The notes: a model not told the origin generated them from the letters alone. A stretch of DNA of 64,000 nt from Cricetomys ansorgei (GCA_026225945.1 JAMJFZ010000818.1:1424501-1488500); one strand, 5' to 3'. Shown: positions 34,766 to 45,074, counted from the first letter of the stretch. Translations and numbers: made by a program.

Positions 34766-35856
34766 ATCACCTGTCGTGGTCCACAGCTTCCCCCACACAC
34801 AGCTCCTGTATTTGCCTGGTCTGAGCTATTGCCGGTCTACAGGTTGGCCCCTGTTGGCCTTCGGCACCCCAAACACACCCCAAATCCCTACACTGGTACA
34901 ACTGATGGATAGAACACTGACAGCATTTTGAAGAAGTAGATACGGAGCTGTGAAAATAGGCACGGAAAGTCATTAGCAGGTAAGATCCCGAGTTCAGGCT
35001 GGAAAAGGAAGCTACATATCCCTCCACCATCTATTCTATGTGATCTTGGATACCCGAGCCTTTCAGTGTGGGGCTCCAGGTCCAGGGATGGGCTTGTGTG
35101 AGCATCAGAGGAGGAAAAATAAATGTTGAGAACAGAGGAATTCAGAGACTGCTACGTTAAGTCTTCCCTCTGGCTTCACCTCTTCGTCGGTGGATATCGG
35201 TTGAGCGGGTTACAAACCAGCGCTAAGACTAGAGGATCACAGTCCAGCCTCTTCGTGCTCTCTCACTGGGGTTTTTCGTGGGGAACGTGGGGAACAAATG
35301 TGTCCGAGGGTTCCATGTGGATCTATCTCTTTGGTGTTGAAAGTGTTTGTGACATGGCCAAGTGTCTGTTTTTTACATTGAAAGGAACTAATGATGAGGG
35401 AAACAGCGGCGAGGGTCAGTTGGACCCCTCCGTCCGTGTCTCCGTGGAAGGTGGCGCCCCTAACTGTCCAGTAGGTTTGTTTCTTGTGGGAGTTTTTTTA
35501 ATGGGGGGACTCTAGAGTGTGGAGCCCAAAGATGAGTGCCAGAGGAACTTCTGATCTGTGAATGGAAATGTCGTCAGACCAGGGGTCCTGGGGACAGGGT
35601 AACGAGTCGGTGCGGTGGCTCCCGAGACGGGAAGAAAAAAGGCTGAGGATTCTTACCATACGGTCTCTGGAACCGCCTGGCTGTGAGGGCTTTGATCACA
35701 GGGATAAAGCCAGGAAGAGCAGCCATGCTTCAGGCGTGACCGTAGCACCCCAGGGTCTGTGGCTCTGTCTTTTCCATCCTAGCTCTGGGGTATGGGGTGC
35801 TCCACTCCACTCTCTCCCTCTCTCTTGTCATCTGATCTCTTTTTCTTTCTCTTCAG

Positions 35857-36243
35857 CTCCAGGACCCCTACATCACCTCCGCACCTGACAAGCCGGTGAC
35901 CGAGATGCCCAGAGACTAGTGCCCAAGCTTGTACGTCACTTTAGACGCAGTCACCTGACACAGCGCCCCTCCAGTCTCTCTGACCTGCTGCTTAGGGACA
36001 CATCCCCTTGCTGCTCCTGACGTCCGTCTGGTCAACCTTGGCTTCCTTAGAGAACAAGGAAGGAGGCGGGGACACATGAAATCACGCCACCCGAGGCCAA
36101 ATGGCAACGCGTGGGTGACGCCTAGTTGACGTCAAAGACAGAGGTGACAGAAACTGCAGCCAGTGCTCATCCCATCCGGGAGCAGCTCGGGTCCCCCGCA
36201 GGACTCATCTTCACTCGGAGGTCTTCCACAAGACACGGACACC
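35857..36243 (+). promoter_or_regulatory. Nos1: Nos1 exon 2 leader (5' UTR) with CRE-like sites and uORFs
   Basis: The exon starts after the acceptor CTTCAG (35851-35856). The 387-nt leader holds a perfect CRE, TGACGTCA, at 36127-36134, a one-mismatch CRE, TGACGTCC, at 36018-36025, and ACGTCA at 35933-35938. Exon 2 of nNOS is known as a CREB- and calcium-responsive promoter region, and these sites fit that. Three upstream ATGs each have a nearby stop: 35905-35919 (4 codons plus stop), 36076-36129 (17 codons plus stop, in the main frame) and 36101-36118. After an in-frame TGA at 36145 the main frame stays open without an ATG up to 36244. Confidence 0.75.
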
Positions 36244-36932
36244 ATGGAAGAGCACACATTTGGGGTTCAGCAGATCCAACCCAACGTTATTTCTGTCCGT
36301 CTCTTCAAACGCAAAGTCGGGGGTCTGGGCTTCCTGGTGAAGGAACGGGTCAGCAAACCACCGGTGATCATCTCAGACCTGATTCGAGGAGGCGCCGCGG
36401 AGCAGAGCGGCCTCATCCAAGCCGGAGACATCATTCTCGCGGTCAACGGCCGGCCCCTGGTGGACCTCAGCTATGACAGCGCCCTGGAGGTACTCAGGGG
36501 CATTGCCTCGGAAACCCATGTGGTCCTCATTCTGAGGGGCCCTGAGGGCTTCACTACACACCTGGAGACCACCTTCATGGGGGATGGAACCCCCAAGACC
36601 ATCCGGGTGACCCAGCCTGTGGGTCCCCCCACCAAAGCCGTCGATCTGTCCCACCAGCCATCAGCCAGCAAAGACCAGCCATTTGCAGTAGACAGGGTCA
36701 CAGGTCCTGGTAATGGGCCTCAGCATGCCCAAGGCAGTGGACAGGAAGCTGGCTCAGTCTCCCAGGCCAATGGTCTGGCCATTAACCCTACGATGAAAAG
36801 TACCAAGGCCAATCTCCAGAACAGTGGGGAGCACGATGAACTGCTCAGAGAGATAGAACCCGTACTGAACCTCCTCAACAGAGGGGGACCAGCCAAGGCA
36901 GAGACTAAGGACACGGGAATCCAGGTGGACAG
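36244..36932 (+). CDS. Nos1: Neuronal nitric oxide synthase, exon 2 (PDZ and beta-finger)
   Basis: First coding exon: 229 codons plus two bases of the next codon, ending at donor GTAAGC. nNOS makes NO and citrulline from arginine, and this exon targets it to PSD-95/PSD-93 at synapses and to syntrophin in muscle. The PDZ domain spans about residues 14-98, with the carboxylate-binding GLGF at 27-30 and Tyr77-Asp78, the pair known to set peptide preference. The beta-finger (about 100-125) keeps the internal ligand LETTF at 107-111 and the Asp62/Arg121 pair said to pin it to the domain, but residue 112 is Met where rodents and human usually have Thr. The C-terminal TGIQVD (224-229) is the DYNLL1 (PIN) binding motif. 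The linker before it is about seven residues shorter than in rat. The start is the ATG in ACCATGG; the frame upstream has only CTG and GTG. Confidence 0.97.
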
Positions 36933-36954
36933 GTAAGCTCCATGGGTGCACAAG

Positions 36955-36985
36955 TGTGTGTGTGTGTGTGTGTAGGTGTGCGTGT
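36955..36985. repeat. Short (GT)n tract near the exon 2 donor
   Basis: A GT run of about 10 units starts about 20 bp after the splice donor and supplies many GT dinucleotides beside it. Confidence 0.8.
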
Positions 36986-38183
36986 GGAGGCTCCACCCAG
37001 CATCCCAGCCTGGGCTGGTTCAAATGGCTCACGGCCCACACGGGTGGGCCACTCTCTTATCTCCCGCTGAAACTTCCGGTCGTGCGAGGTGAGTGGACCT
37101 CCATTTGAAGATACAGCTCTTGCGTGAAACCCAGAGTCATTAGTAACCGTGGTCCAAAAAATTGTGTCTTCACGTTTGCCCTATGAATGCACCCACAGTC
37201 TCATAGGTGGGACACGGGAAAGATTTACAGTCTGCACTTGCCCATCCTGGGCTTCAGGGAGCTGGAGATGGCTTTGTTGATGCTGAAAAGGGACCGAAAG
37301 GCACAAACACACTGCTTACAGGACATGTGGCTCATGTCATGGTCCTGGGAAGAGCTAAGTCCTGAGCCCTGTTCTGCTTTCTCTTCTCTGTATCCCGTTG
37401 AGGTAAGGGAGGTCCCCAAGGAGGGAAAAGGACCTCAAAATTGGTCCCCAAACCCCTTAAATACAGTCCTCCAGTCTCAGACCCTGGGGGCAGACCTTAA
37501 AGTACTGGGAATATCCCCTCTTGTTAATCAAACTGCTTTCGGGGTCTCTGGCGGAAAGGATCTGGCAGAATCGTGGGTGATACCAGCTCCTTCCGAGGGA
37601 GAAAAGAGCGGCTGGCCCTGGCAGTCAGAGAGTTGTGTGTCTGGCAATTAGGGAGTTCCCTCTGCCTCTTCCACCATCGAACCCTATATAGCCCGCCCCC
37701 CACTACCAAGATGAGGTGGGGAATCCACCTTGGGGAATCCAAGCCCAGCGTGCATCTGTGACACTCACGGAGGCTGCGCTGTGCACCAGGTGCGGTTCTG
37801 GACTCCAGAGTTATATCTGATATGCCCACGACAGAAGCTGGTCCTATCCCGACTAACCCTCTTACTCAATAGAGAGGTTTGGAGAATTTTAAGCGAGACT
37901 CTGTCTCAGCCGGTGTGGTAGAGTCCCCTGGCGACGGCAGCTGACCGTTGAATGGGTCAATGCTTCACACATCTGACTACGATTTGCAGCTGGGCCTGAG
38001 CCCGTGGGTGTAAGCACCCTTTGGGGTTCTATTTCAGGTACACTGGCACTCCCAAACCCCAGATGCGGGTTCTCCCCAAGAAGACCTACAAGTGGGTGCT
38101 CGGTACTCCCTGCCCCATGGCTAATTTGACCCTGTTCCCCAGGTGACGTAGAGGTGCCACACAGATCATAGGTAGTTGGCGTG

Positions 38184-38220
38184 GCATTAATGGTATAGTG
38201 GTGAGCGTCGCTGCCTTCCA
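38184..38220 (+). pseudogene. 5' half of tRNA-Gly (UCC), truncated copy
   Basis: These 37 bases align without gaps to the 5' half of mammalian tRNA-Gly-TCC, with about 32 matches from memory. They include the A-box region GGTATAGTGGTGAGC and the anticodon loop CTGCCTTCCA with anticodon TCC. Similarity stops just after the anticodon and the following sequence has no T arm or B box. It cannot encode a tRNA. It may be a retrocopy of a tRNA half or a decayed tRNA gene. Confidence 0.7.
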
Positions 38221-38738
38221 GAACACGGTGTGCTGGTGTAGTTATAGAGCAAGGGGGACTGTAAAGGAGACAGCATGCTCTCTTCCATGGGAACCATCGT
38301 CGGCCTTTCTTTCTCCAAGGAGGCACAGGCAGCGTGACCAAGGACAGGGTTCCACACCAAGCAGCTTAGCCCAAAGCCACAGATGCTAAGGTTTGAGAGA
38401 AAGCCACCTAGGCAGGCTCATAGCTCTGGGAAGCCACCCAGGGGGACATGTTCTAAAGGGGGCGTGGCATTGCTAATGATACCCATTCCCCTTGCTTGGT
38501 GGTTCATACTCACGTCTCACCCAAGCCCACCTTAACTGGCCAGAAGGCAGCATGTGGCTGATACAGCCTCCCTACCTGACATCTTCAGACGTAACTACAA
38601 TATAAGAGACGGTGCCAGTCTAAGGAGAGAGCCAGCAGTTGACAGTATTGGTGCACATGTGGGGCCTTGGCCAGCAGGTCAAAGGTGCGTGCCTGGACCG
38701 CTGAACACACAGGAGCATCAGATGTAGAAGAACATAGA

Positions 38739-38898
38739 GGCTGGGCGATGATGGCGGGTGCCTCAATCCCAGCACTCTGGAGGCAGAGGCAGGTGGATCT
38801 CTGAGAGTTCGAGGCCAGCCTGGTCTGCAGAGTGAGTTCCAGGACAGCCAGAGTTACAACAGAGAAGAAGCCCTGTCTTGAAAAACAAAACAAAAAAC
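38739..38898 (+). mobile_element. B1 SINE with target-site duplication
   Basis: A full B1 with A-rich tail is flanked by perfect 12-bp repeats AGAAGAACATAG (38726-38737 and 38899-38910). It carries the AGTTACAACAGAGAA variant. Confidence 0.95.
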
Positions 38899-39442
38899 AG
38901 AAGAACATAGATGCATCATCTTGGCATCTTAAGTCCGCGGTAGTGTCACAATTTGTGACACGGTTTTCCGAGATGAGCACTTCTCAGTGAGACAGCAGGT
39001 CAGTCTGGCTCCGCATGATACGCTTGGTTGTGTAGACTCACACAGGAAAGGTCAAACCCATCGGTCTCCATAGGATAGAGCCCGGCCACTTCTGCCTGCT
39101 TCTCATCCTCATGGACAGTCGTGTGGTTACCGAGACCCTTTGTCCTTAGGTGGAGCTTGTCCTTGGCACGGCAGGTCCTCCTGTTCCCAGATGGTACCTC
39201 CCATCCTCTACAATGCAAGGAGAACCCCTGAACCCAGAGAGCAACAGGCCAGAATGTCCCCACCCACTGCCACACAGCCTCTCGGGAGCTGAAATCAGAA
39301 CCCAGAGTCACTGCCCTGAATTAGGAGCCAGAGCCCACCCAAGGGTACACTGTCCTTAAGATCAGTCTCAGACTGGCATCCCTGAGACCACCGGGGACCC
39401 TTGGCACACACAGCTACGGGGAATATCTTGTACTCCCAGTAC

Positions 39443-39464
39443 ACCCCCCCCCCACACACACACC
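39443..39464. repeat. Poly-C plus CA short microsatellite
   Basis: A C run followed by CACACACACA. Confidence 0.8.
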
Positions 39465-40069
39465 AGATACTGTTAGAGAGTAAGGGTTGGCCCTGGCAAC
39501 CGTAGGCTGGATGAAGAATGCTTACCACCCTGAGCTACCTGGGAGACGATGAGGGTACTGTGCCAAGAGCCCACACCCAGGGCACACTCACCAGCCAGTG
39601 GCTCCTGAGGCCACCAGGGCCCGCGGCCACTTGCTAATTCGGGGCACTGCCCGCCTTCAACTCTGTCATCCTTCATTCCTTCTGGAGTGGACTTAGATTT
39701 CTGCTCCACCACCAGGGTTTACGAGGACCACATGTGGTATGTCTCTAGTCTAGAGAGACAGCCCCATCCCCTCACCCCAGGAGCAACATGGCCCTGGGAG
39801 ACAGTGAGGAAGGGAGACAGTCCAACTCAGACTTCTGGTCCCTTCTGCGTTTGAGAGCGGTCACTTTAAAAAGTGTCAGAGGATATCGAGGTTGCTCAGC
39901 TTGCTACCCCGAGGCAAGGTTCTAAGGAGGCCAAGGTGCCCGGTCCAGCATCCATCTGGAACAGCCGGCCAGCCTGCCCCCCCATACCCACTTGCAAGGC
40001 CCTCGGTCAGTCCCTAAGTACCTCGTCAGAGGTCATGTAAACGCTTCTCCAGAAGTAGGACGCACGGCT

Positions 40070-40145
40070 TGAGCCCACTTTTCTAAGTGAGAAAACTGAG
40101 GCTCAGAGAGCTAACGCCACTTAGCTGAGGTCACACAGCCCTGCT
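40070..40145 (-). repeat. MIR relic, antisense
   Basis: 'agtgagaaaactgaggctcagag' and 'ctgaggtcacacagcc' are reversed MIR. Confidence 0.7.
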
Positions 40146-40276
40146 TGTAATCCACAGGCCTCTCAGTAACTGTCCAGAGTAGAAGGGACAAAAAGAAGCA
40201 GCCTGTGGGGGAGAGGCAGCACACAGCTCCCCTCCCTCCCGGCTCCATGACGACATCTATAAGTCAGTCCCTTTTG

Positions 40277-40431
40277 CTTTCCCCCGCCCCCAAGACAGGG
40301 TTTCTCTGTTATAAACCTGGCTGTCCTGGAACTCACTCTGCAGACCAGGCTGGCCTCGAACTCACGGAGATCCACCTGCCTCTGCCTCCAGAGTGCTGGG
40401 ATTAAAGGTGTGCGCCGCCACTGCCTAGCCC
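40277..40431 (-). mobile_element. B1 SINE, antisense, with target-site duplication
   Basis: Reversed B1 from AGACAGGGTTTCTCTG to the CGCCGCCACTGCC end, flanked by CCTTTTGCT on both sides (about 40269-40277 and 40431-40439). Reversed, the variant word reads GTTTATAACAGAGAA. Confidence 0.9.
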
Positions 40432-40441
40432 CTTTTGCTGC

Positions 40442-40545
40442 TTACAGTGTCCCATTTCCATGATGAGGAAAGCGGGACTCTAAGAGGTTCTGACATTTAT
40501 CTCAGGCCACACAGCTAGCAAGCAGCCAAACCCAAGGCTGGGCTC
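40442..40545 (-). repeat. MIR relic, antisense
   Basis: 'tccatgatgaggaaagcggg' and 'atctcaggccacacagctagc' are reversed MIR. Confidence 0.65.
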
Positions 40546-40855
40546 TTGACTTCTGCAGCCTCACAGACAGCCCTGTTGCCACACTGTGCTCGGCTGCTGA
40601 CCACTGGGTGTCTGATACTATCAGGATATTTTCTTTGAGACCCTGAAAATCTTCTGGGTAACCAATGTGGGTCAAGACCAAGACCTGTCATCCTTCGAGA
40701 CGAGGAGGAGGGCCTCCCCGAGTAATGGGGGAGCCCCTCTGGTGGGTTTTGAGGGCTTCCCGGCCTTCCTGCCACTCTTCCGTAGTGGGGCAAGGTGGCT
40801 GGCCTGTTCCTGCACAGCTAATTAATGTTCGCTCACCATAAAGGTGCCCAAGACA

Positions 40856-41135
40856 GGGGGTCTGGGGAGACGGCTCGGTGGGTAACGAGCTCGCTGCACA
40901 AGCCTGAGGTTCTGAGTTCAGATCCTGGCCCCCGCATAACAAGTGCTAGAGAGACGGAGAGAGCCAGGTCCCCGCATAGTGCGCTCATCAGCCAGTCCTG
41001 CTTAATTGGAGAGTTCTACAATAGGGAGAGACCCTGTCTCCACAGATAAGGTGGGCAGTGAGAGAGGAAGACACCTGATGTTGGGCTTGGGCCTTCACAC
41101 ATGTATGCACATGTGTATACACACACACACACACC
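40856..41135 (+). mobile_element. tRNA-derived SINE with CA tail
   Basis: 'ctggggagacggctcggtgggtaa' and 'ctgaggttctgagttcagatcc' form the head. 'gagagaccctgtctcc' and 'aggaagacacctgatgttgg' form the body, ending in an ACACAC tail. Same family as 21315, 55135 and 56950. Confidence 0.65.
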
Positions 41136-41829
41136 CCACACAGTGACCTCAGAGTGACCCTCAGCCGGGCTGGCTCCAGGCTGCCTGAGTCTGCACGCAG
41201 TGCACACCCAGCTCTGAGTGGGATCGCAGAGATTCTTCCATAAACTTCCACGCTGCGACCCGGAGCGACTCCCGTTCCCGCCCTCATCATATACGCATGT
41301 CTGCCCCAATCTGTCCTTCCCTGGGCACAGCTCCTGCCTTGTCCCCTTTCTGGCCTGTCACTTGGACACTCGGCCTTCATCCTGAATGAGCGAGGGAAGA
41401 ACTCGCACATCTACCTCCCCCAAGCTGACCTGTCCCCAGCGGGCTTCTCGCCACATTCCACCCAACAAAGTTTTAACCGGGAACCTTCTTGCCCCTGATT
41501 CTGCCCTCAGAGATGGGGACAAGCCGAGGAGGCTCTCCCCTCCCCAAGTCACATCAGAGACGGGAAAAATAGACAGAGGCTTGCTGTCATCTCTCACAGT
41601 GACTCATGTCAGGAAGGAAATAGGACAGTGGTTTGGGGGTAAGTAGCTCAGGGTGGGGAGTGCGTTACAAGGGGGAAGACAGAGGTGCCAGTCATGTGAG
41701 AGCTAGGGAAGGGGGATCCTGACGAGAGGGTAGGGAGGGAACAGAGGTCCTGAGGCAGGGACCAGGGTGACAGGTTCGAAGAGGTGAAGGAAGGCTCCAA
41801 GGGGTGAAGGGTAAACAGAGGAAGGAGCT

Positions 41830-41915
41830 TTCTTTGTGAGCCCTGGGGATCGAACTCGGGGCCTCATGCTTGCACACAAGCATCTTACCAAGTGGGCTGT
41901 CTCCCAGACCCCACT
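41830..41915 (-). mobile_element. ID/B4-type SINE head, antisense
   Basis: 'agccctggggatcgaactcggggcctcatgc' and 'accaagtgggctgtctcccagacccc' are the reversed tRNA-derived head. Confidence 0.7.
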
Positions 41916-42237
41916 GTTTTTCAGAGACGTGGCACCCAGAGATACTGAGGGTGTGTGTGCTATGTACCAGACAGGACTGTTAATGCAGTCCACATCCACG
42001 CAGGACAGGACAGACGCTGGGCCAGGCAGTAAGAGTTCTCCTACCCTCCAACGTGCAAACCCAGCCCACGACCCCCAATTTCTTTACTTACCTCCTCTTG
42101 CAGGTGTGGGTTTAAGGGTCCTGCCCAGCTTGGGGGTATTGGTCATTAGAGTCGTGGTGGTGACTGAGCCCCAGGGCCCTGCCTCTCTTCCCAGATTCAG
42201 GGTACCTTATAGAATTCCTGTTCGCAAAAGAAAACTT

Positions 42238-42354
42238 TACAGCCTAACCCGGTGGTTCATACCCGTAATCTCAACAGCCAGGAAGCGGAAGCAGGAGGAT
42301 GGCAAGTTTGAAGCCAGCCTGGGCTATATCGTAAGGCTGTCTCAAAAAATAAAA
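42238..42354 (+). mobile_element. Old B1-like SINE
   Basis: 'aacccggtggttcataccc', 'caggaagcggaagcaggagg', 'gaagccagcctgggctatatc' and 'ctgtctcaaaaaat' follow proto-B1. Confidence 0.65.
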
Positions 42355-42359
42355 AGCAG

Positions 42360-42557
42360 TACTGGGGTGTAGAGTGTTTGCCTAGCGCACACAGAGCCCT
42401 CGCTTTAATCCCAGCACCAAATGAACCAGGTGTGGTAACCCACCACCCTCCCTGTCGCTCGGGTTGGAGAGGGAGGGTCGGATGTTCAAGGCCCTGGTTA
42501 ACTACACAGTGAGTTTAAAGTCAGCCTGGGCCTGTCTCAAAAAAAAAAAAAAAACAA
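42360..42557 (+). mobile_element. B4-type SINE
   Basis: The ID-like head ('ctggggtgtagagtgtttgcc', 'gctttaatcccagcacc') is fused to a B1-like body ('aaccaggtgtggtaac', 'gttcaaggccctgg', 'gggcctgtctcaaaa') and a poly-A tail. Confidence 0.65.
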
Positions 42558-43462
42558 CCTCATTTCCTTAGCACGACCTCCCTAGCAGGGTGACAGCACC
42601 CTGATGGAGTCGGGGAAAGCTCAGCCGGGACCCCCACATCCCGCCTCCAGAACTGTAGAACCCTTGTATTAACTCATCTCCCCTGCCGCCCACCCCCCCA
42701 CCCCCACCCCCTGAATCTGAGGCCAGGTAGAGACTGCAATGAAAGACTGGTCCACAGCAAGAAGGATGGGAAGGAGTTAGCCGGCATATCCATGGAAAGC
42801 TGGGGCAGGCTCTCTGCCAACGCCAGCTGCTCCTCAGCCGCCCCATTGTCTGGCAGCTTCCACTGCCGTTCCCTGAGCCTGGCACACCGGCCTGGCACAC
42901 CTGCTCCTTGCCAGGTCCTCAGGCTTGGCCAGTAGCCAGCCATGCAAGCTTTCTGAGGAGTCAGACCAGGTTACCTGTTCCTTCTGTGAGAGAATGGACA
43001 CCCGATTCCCAAGTAGTCTCCGCTGAGGACCCGGCCAAGGCTGCGTGAAGGTTCGGGGACGCTGAGATGAAGCTTGGCTTGGTCGGGCGCATCTCAGCAG
43101 CGTGCACAGGTATCTCTGACTGCCATCGTGAGGTCAAAGGGTGGAAAAGACAGGCATAGAGATCAGCAACCCTCAAGTGTCTGGGACACAGCCCACCGTG
43201 AGGAAGCTTCTGGCTCAGAACCTCGACAGTCGAGCCTGAGACAGTCTCAACTACGTCAAGGTGACTCAAGGAATCTGAGCAGGCCTTAGACCCGTGAGTG
43301 ATAACAAAGCCATCTATCCAGCCTTCCCAGAAGTCAAGAGATAACCTGTTCCCTGCTTCCGTGGGAAATGATAAAGCCATCGCCAAGCCTGCATCTACCC
43401 GGTGGATGGAGCCAGTGCACTCGCCTCATCTGCTGTGAATGGCTAGTATCTAAACTCAAAGT

Positions 43463-43680
43463 TCTGGGCTGGTGAGATGGCGGGGCAGGTAAAGGAGCTT
43501 GCTGCCAAGCCTGTCAACCTGGCTTTGATCCCCAGGACCTACATGGTGGAGAAGAAAATCAACTCCTGTAAGTTGTCCTCTGACCTCCACACATACGCTA
43601 TGATACATGCATTCTCGCTCGCTCACTCGCTCGCTCTCACTCTTTCTCAAATAAGTTCTTAAAATTTAATCAATTTTTTA
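43463..43680 (+). mobile_element. B3 SINE
   Basis: 'gggctggtgagatggcggggc', 'gccaagcctgtcaacctgg', 'gttgtcctctgacctccac' and an AT-rich 3' end match B3. A GCTC/ACTC tract near 43612-43640 is embedded. Confidence 0.8.
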
Positions 43681-43794
43681 AAAAATCATCAAAACTCTTC
43701 ATGAGTATGTGGTCTAGCCAGATGCACCTCCAGAGTCCCCCACACAGTCCCTGTGCCCCAGAATGCCCAGCTATGAAAGAGCAAAACACAGCTT

Positions 43795-43925
43795 CAGCAA
43801 GCTCCTCTCACTGGCTACGTGACTTCAGACAAGTGACCTAATCTCTCTGGGCTGCAGCTTCTTTCATTAAGAAACATCTCCGTAGTTAGCGTCTTGTTTG
43901 GAGTTGACTGTGTGCCAGGCGTTGT
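43795..43925 (+). repeat. MIR relic
   Basis: 'cgtgacttcagacaagtgacctaatctctctgggctgcag' follows the MIR core in sense. Confidence 0.65.
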
Positions 43926-44698
43926 ACATTCGTGACCTCACACGGTCCCCAGGAGAGGGGAGTGTCCCAGATACTCTGAAGATGGGTGGAGGCGGCACTA
44001 GCCGAGGGGGATGTGGAGATGGGACCCTAACTACATTTACTTCAGACGTGTACGTTCTGAAGTGGCTAGTGGCCACCTGTGGTTAGTGGCCACGCCAGAT
44101 GGTGCAGGCTAAAGCATGCCCGTCATGGCTGGCTATTGCCTGGACAACGATGAAAACCCTGAAGGACTGGAAGCTCCTTTGTCCCGTCTCACAAGGCTGT
44201 GGAGACAGAAGCCAGGAGGTAGGAGAGTCACCGACAGGTGCCCTCAGCTAGTGTGGGGGTGCCCCCTCCCTCAGTCACTGCCCGTGCTGTCTTTAACCCT
44301 CACGTGAGGAAGGGTGCACTGAGGCTGGTTCCATGTCCAGGCTCGCCTGGCTTAATGAGCAAAGCCAAGAGCCCAACGTCGTTTTTTCCAAGTCCCCGCT
44401 GTGAGTGTTACGTGCGTCCCACTGTTAGCAGACACCTTGGGACCCTGGGATGCTCCAGGAGCCCCTATCATGTGGGTGAATCCCTGGGGTACACCAGGTC
44501 CTCCCCAGCCCCCTCTCACAGGCTAAGGAGGGCTATACTCCCAAGTTTGTCCTGAGTGCACGGGCATCAGACAGCTCAGCCGACATTCCCTGGACTCCAT
44601 ACTAAAAATACCCATTCCCTGATCATCATCACACGTGACTCTAAAATCAGCGTGCTAGCCTAACCACCCAAATGCATCCTTTAAAGTGTTCATGACAA

Positions 44699-44858
44699 GG
44701 AAGAAGAGGAAGAGAAGGAGGAGGAAAAAGAAGAGGAGGAGGAGAAAGAGGAGGAGGAAGAGAAGGAGGAGGGGGAGGAAGAAGAAGAAGAAGAAGAAGA
44801 AGAAGAAGAAGAAGAAGAAGAAGAAGAAGAAGAAGAAGAAGAAGAAGAAGAAGAAAGG
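44699..44858. repeat. 160-bp polypurine tract with long GAA run
   Basis: The + strand is purine only. A GGA/GAA/AAGA mix leads into about 25 nearly uninterrupted GAA triplets (about 44778-44854). Mirror symmetry in such tracts permits triplex (H-DNA). The Lys/Arg-only open frame here is the repeat translated. Confidence 0.95.
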
Positions 44859-45074
44859 AGAAAATTAAAAAAAAAAAAAACCCAGAAAGATGCTAAACCT
44901 GGGATCTCTTTCCTGCCTCAGAGTTGCCTAGGTGACGGACCTCACACATGCTGGGGTTCTCGCTCAGTCACCTGTAGCTGAGAATAAGTACCTTGACTTG
45001 TATTTCCTGTCCCCACCCCTTTTAATCTCAGAAGGGATGTGAGCTAGCAACCATCAGTCAGACCTAGTTTAACA

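Larger units (their letters stand above)
13007..35856 (+). other. Nos1: Nos1 intron 1 (from the putative first exon)
   Basis: The intron runs from donor GTGAGT at 13007 to an acceptor with a strong polypyrimidine tract ending CTTCAG at 35856. Its recognised repeats are listed separately. Stretches longer than 300 bases in which I see no feature are 13986-14804, 15743-16184, 16760-18480, 18911-19309, 20050-20469, 20520-21314, 21951-22256, 22302-24704 (one possible MIR near 24330-24440), 25681-27089, 29926-31132, 31491-32264, 33651-34664 and 34761-35856. No conserved coding exon is recognisable. Alternative untranslated exons of Nos1 may be present but cannot be called. Confidence 0.6.

Noticed and set aside
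35123..35515. 130-codon open frame upstream of exon 2
   Set aside because: No similarity I recognise and no acceptor/donor pair marking an exon; hydrophobic runs look accidental.
36163..36243. N-terminal extension of nNOS starting at 36163
   Set aside because: The first codon is GTG; the ATG at 36244 has a strong context and gives the family's N-terminus with matching residue numbers. Kept only as a low-interest finding.
36126..36476. 116-codon open frame overlapping the Nos1 start in another frame
   Set aside because: It begins at TTG, shows no conserved motif, and is a frame shadow of the PDZ exon.
44686..44868. Lys/Arg-only 60-residue open frame
   Set aside because: It is the GAA/GGA purine tract read as codons.
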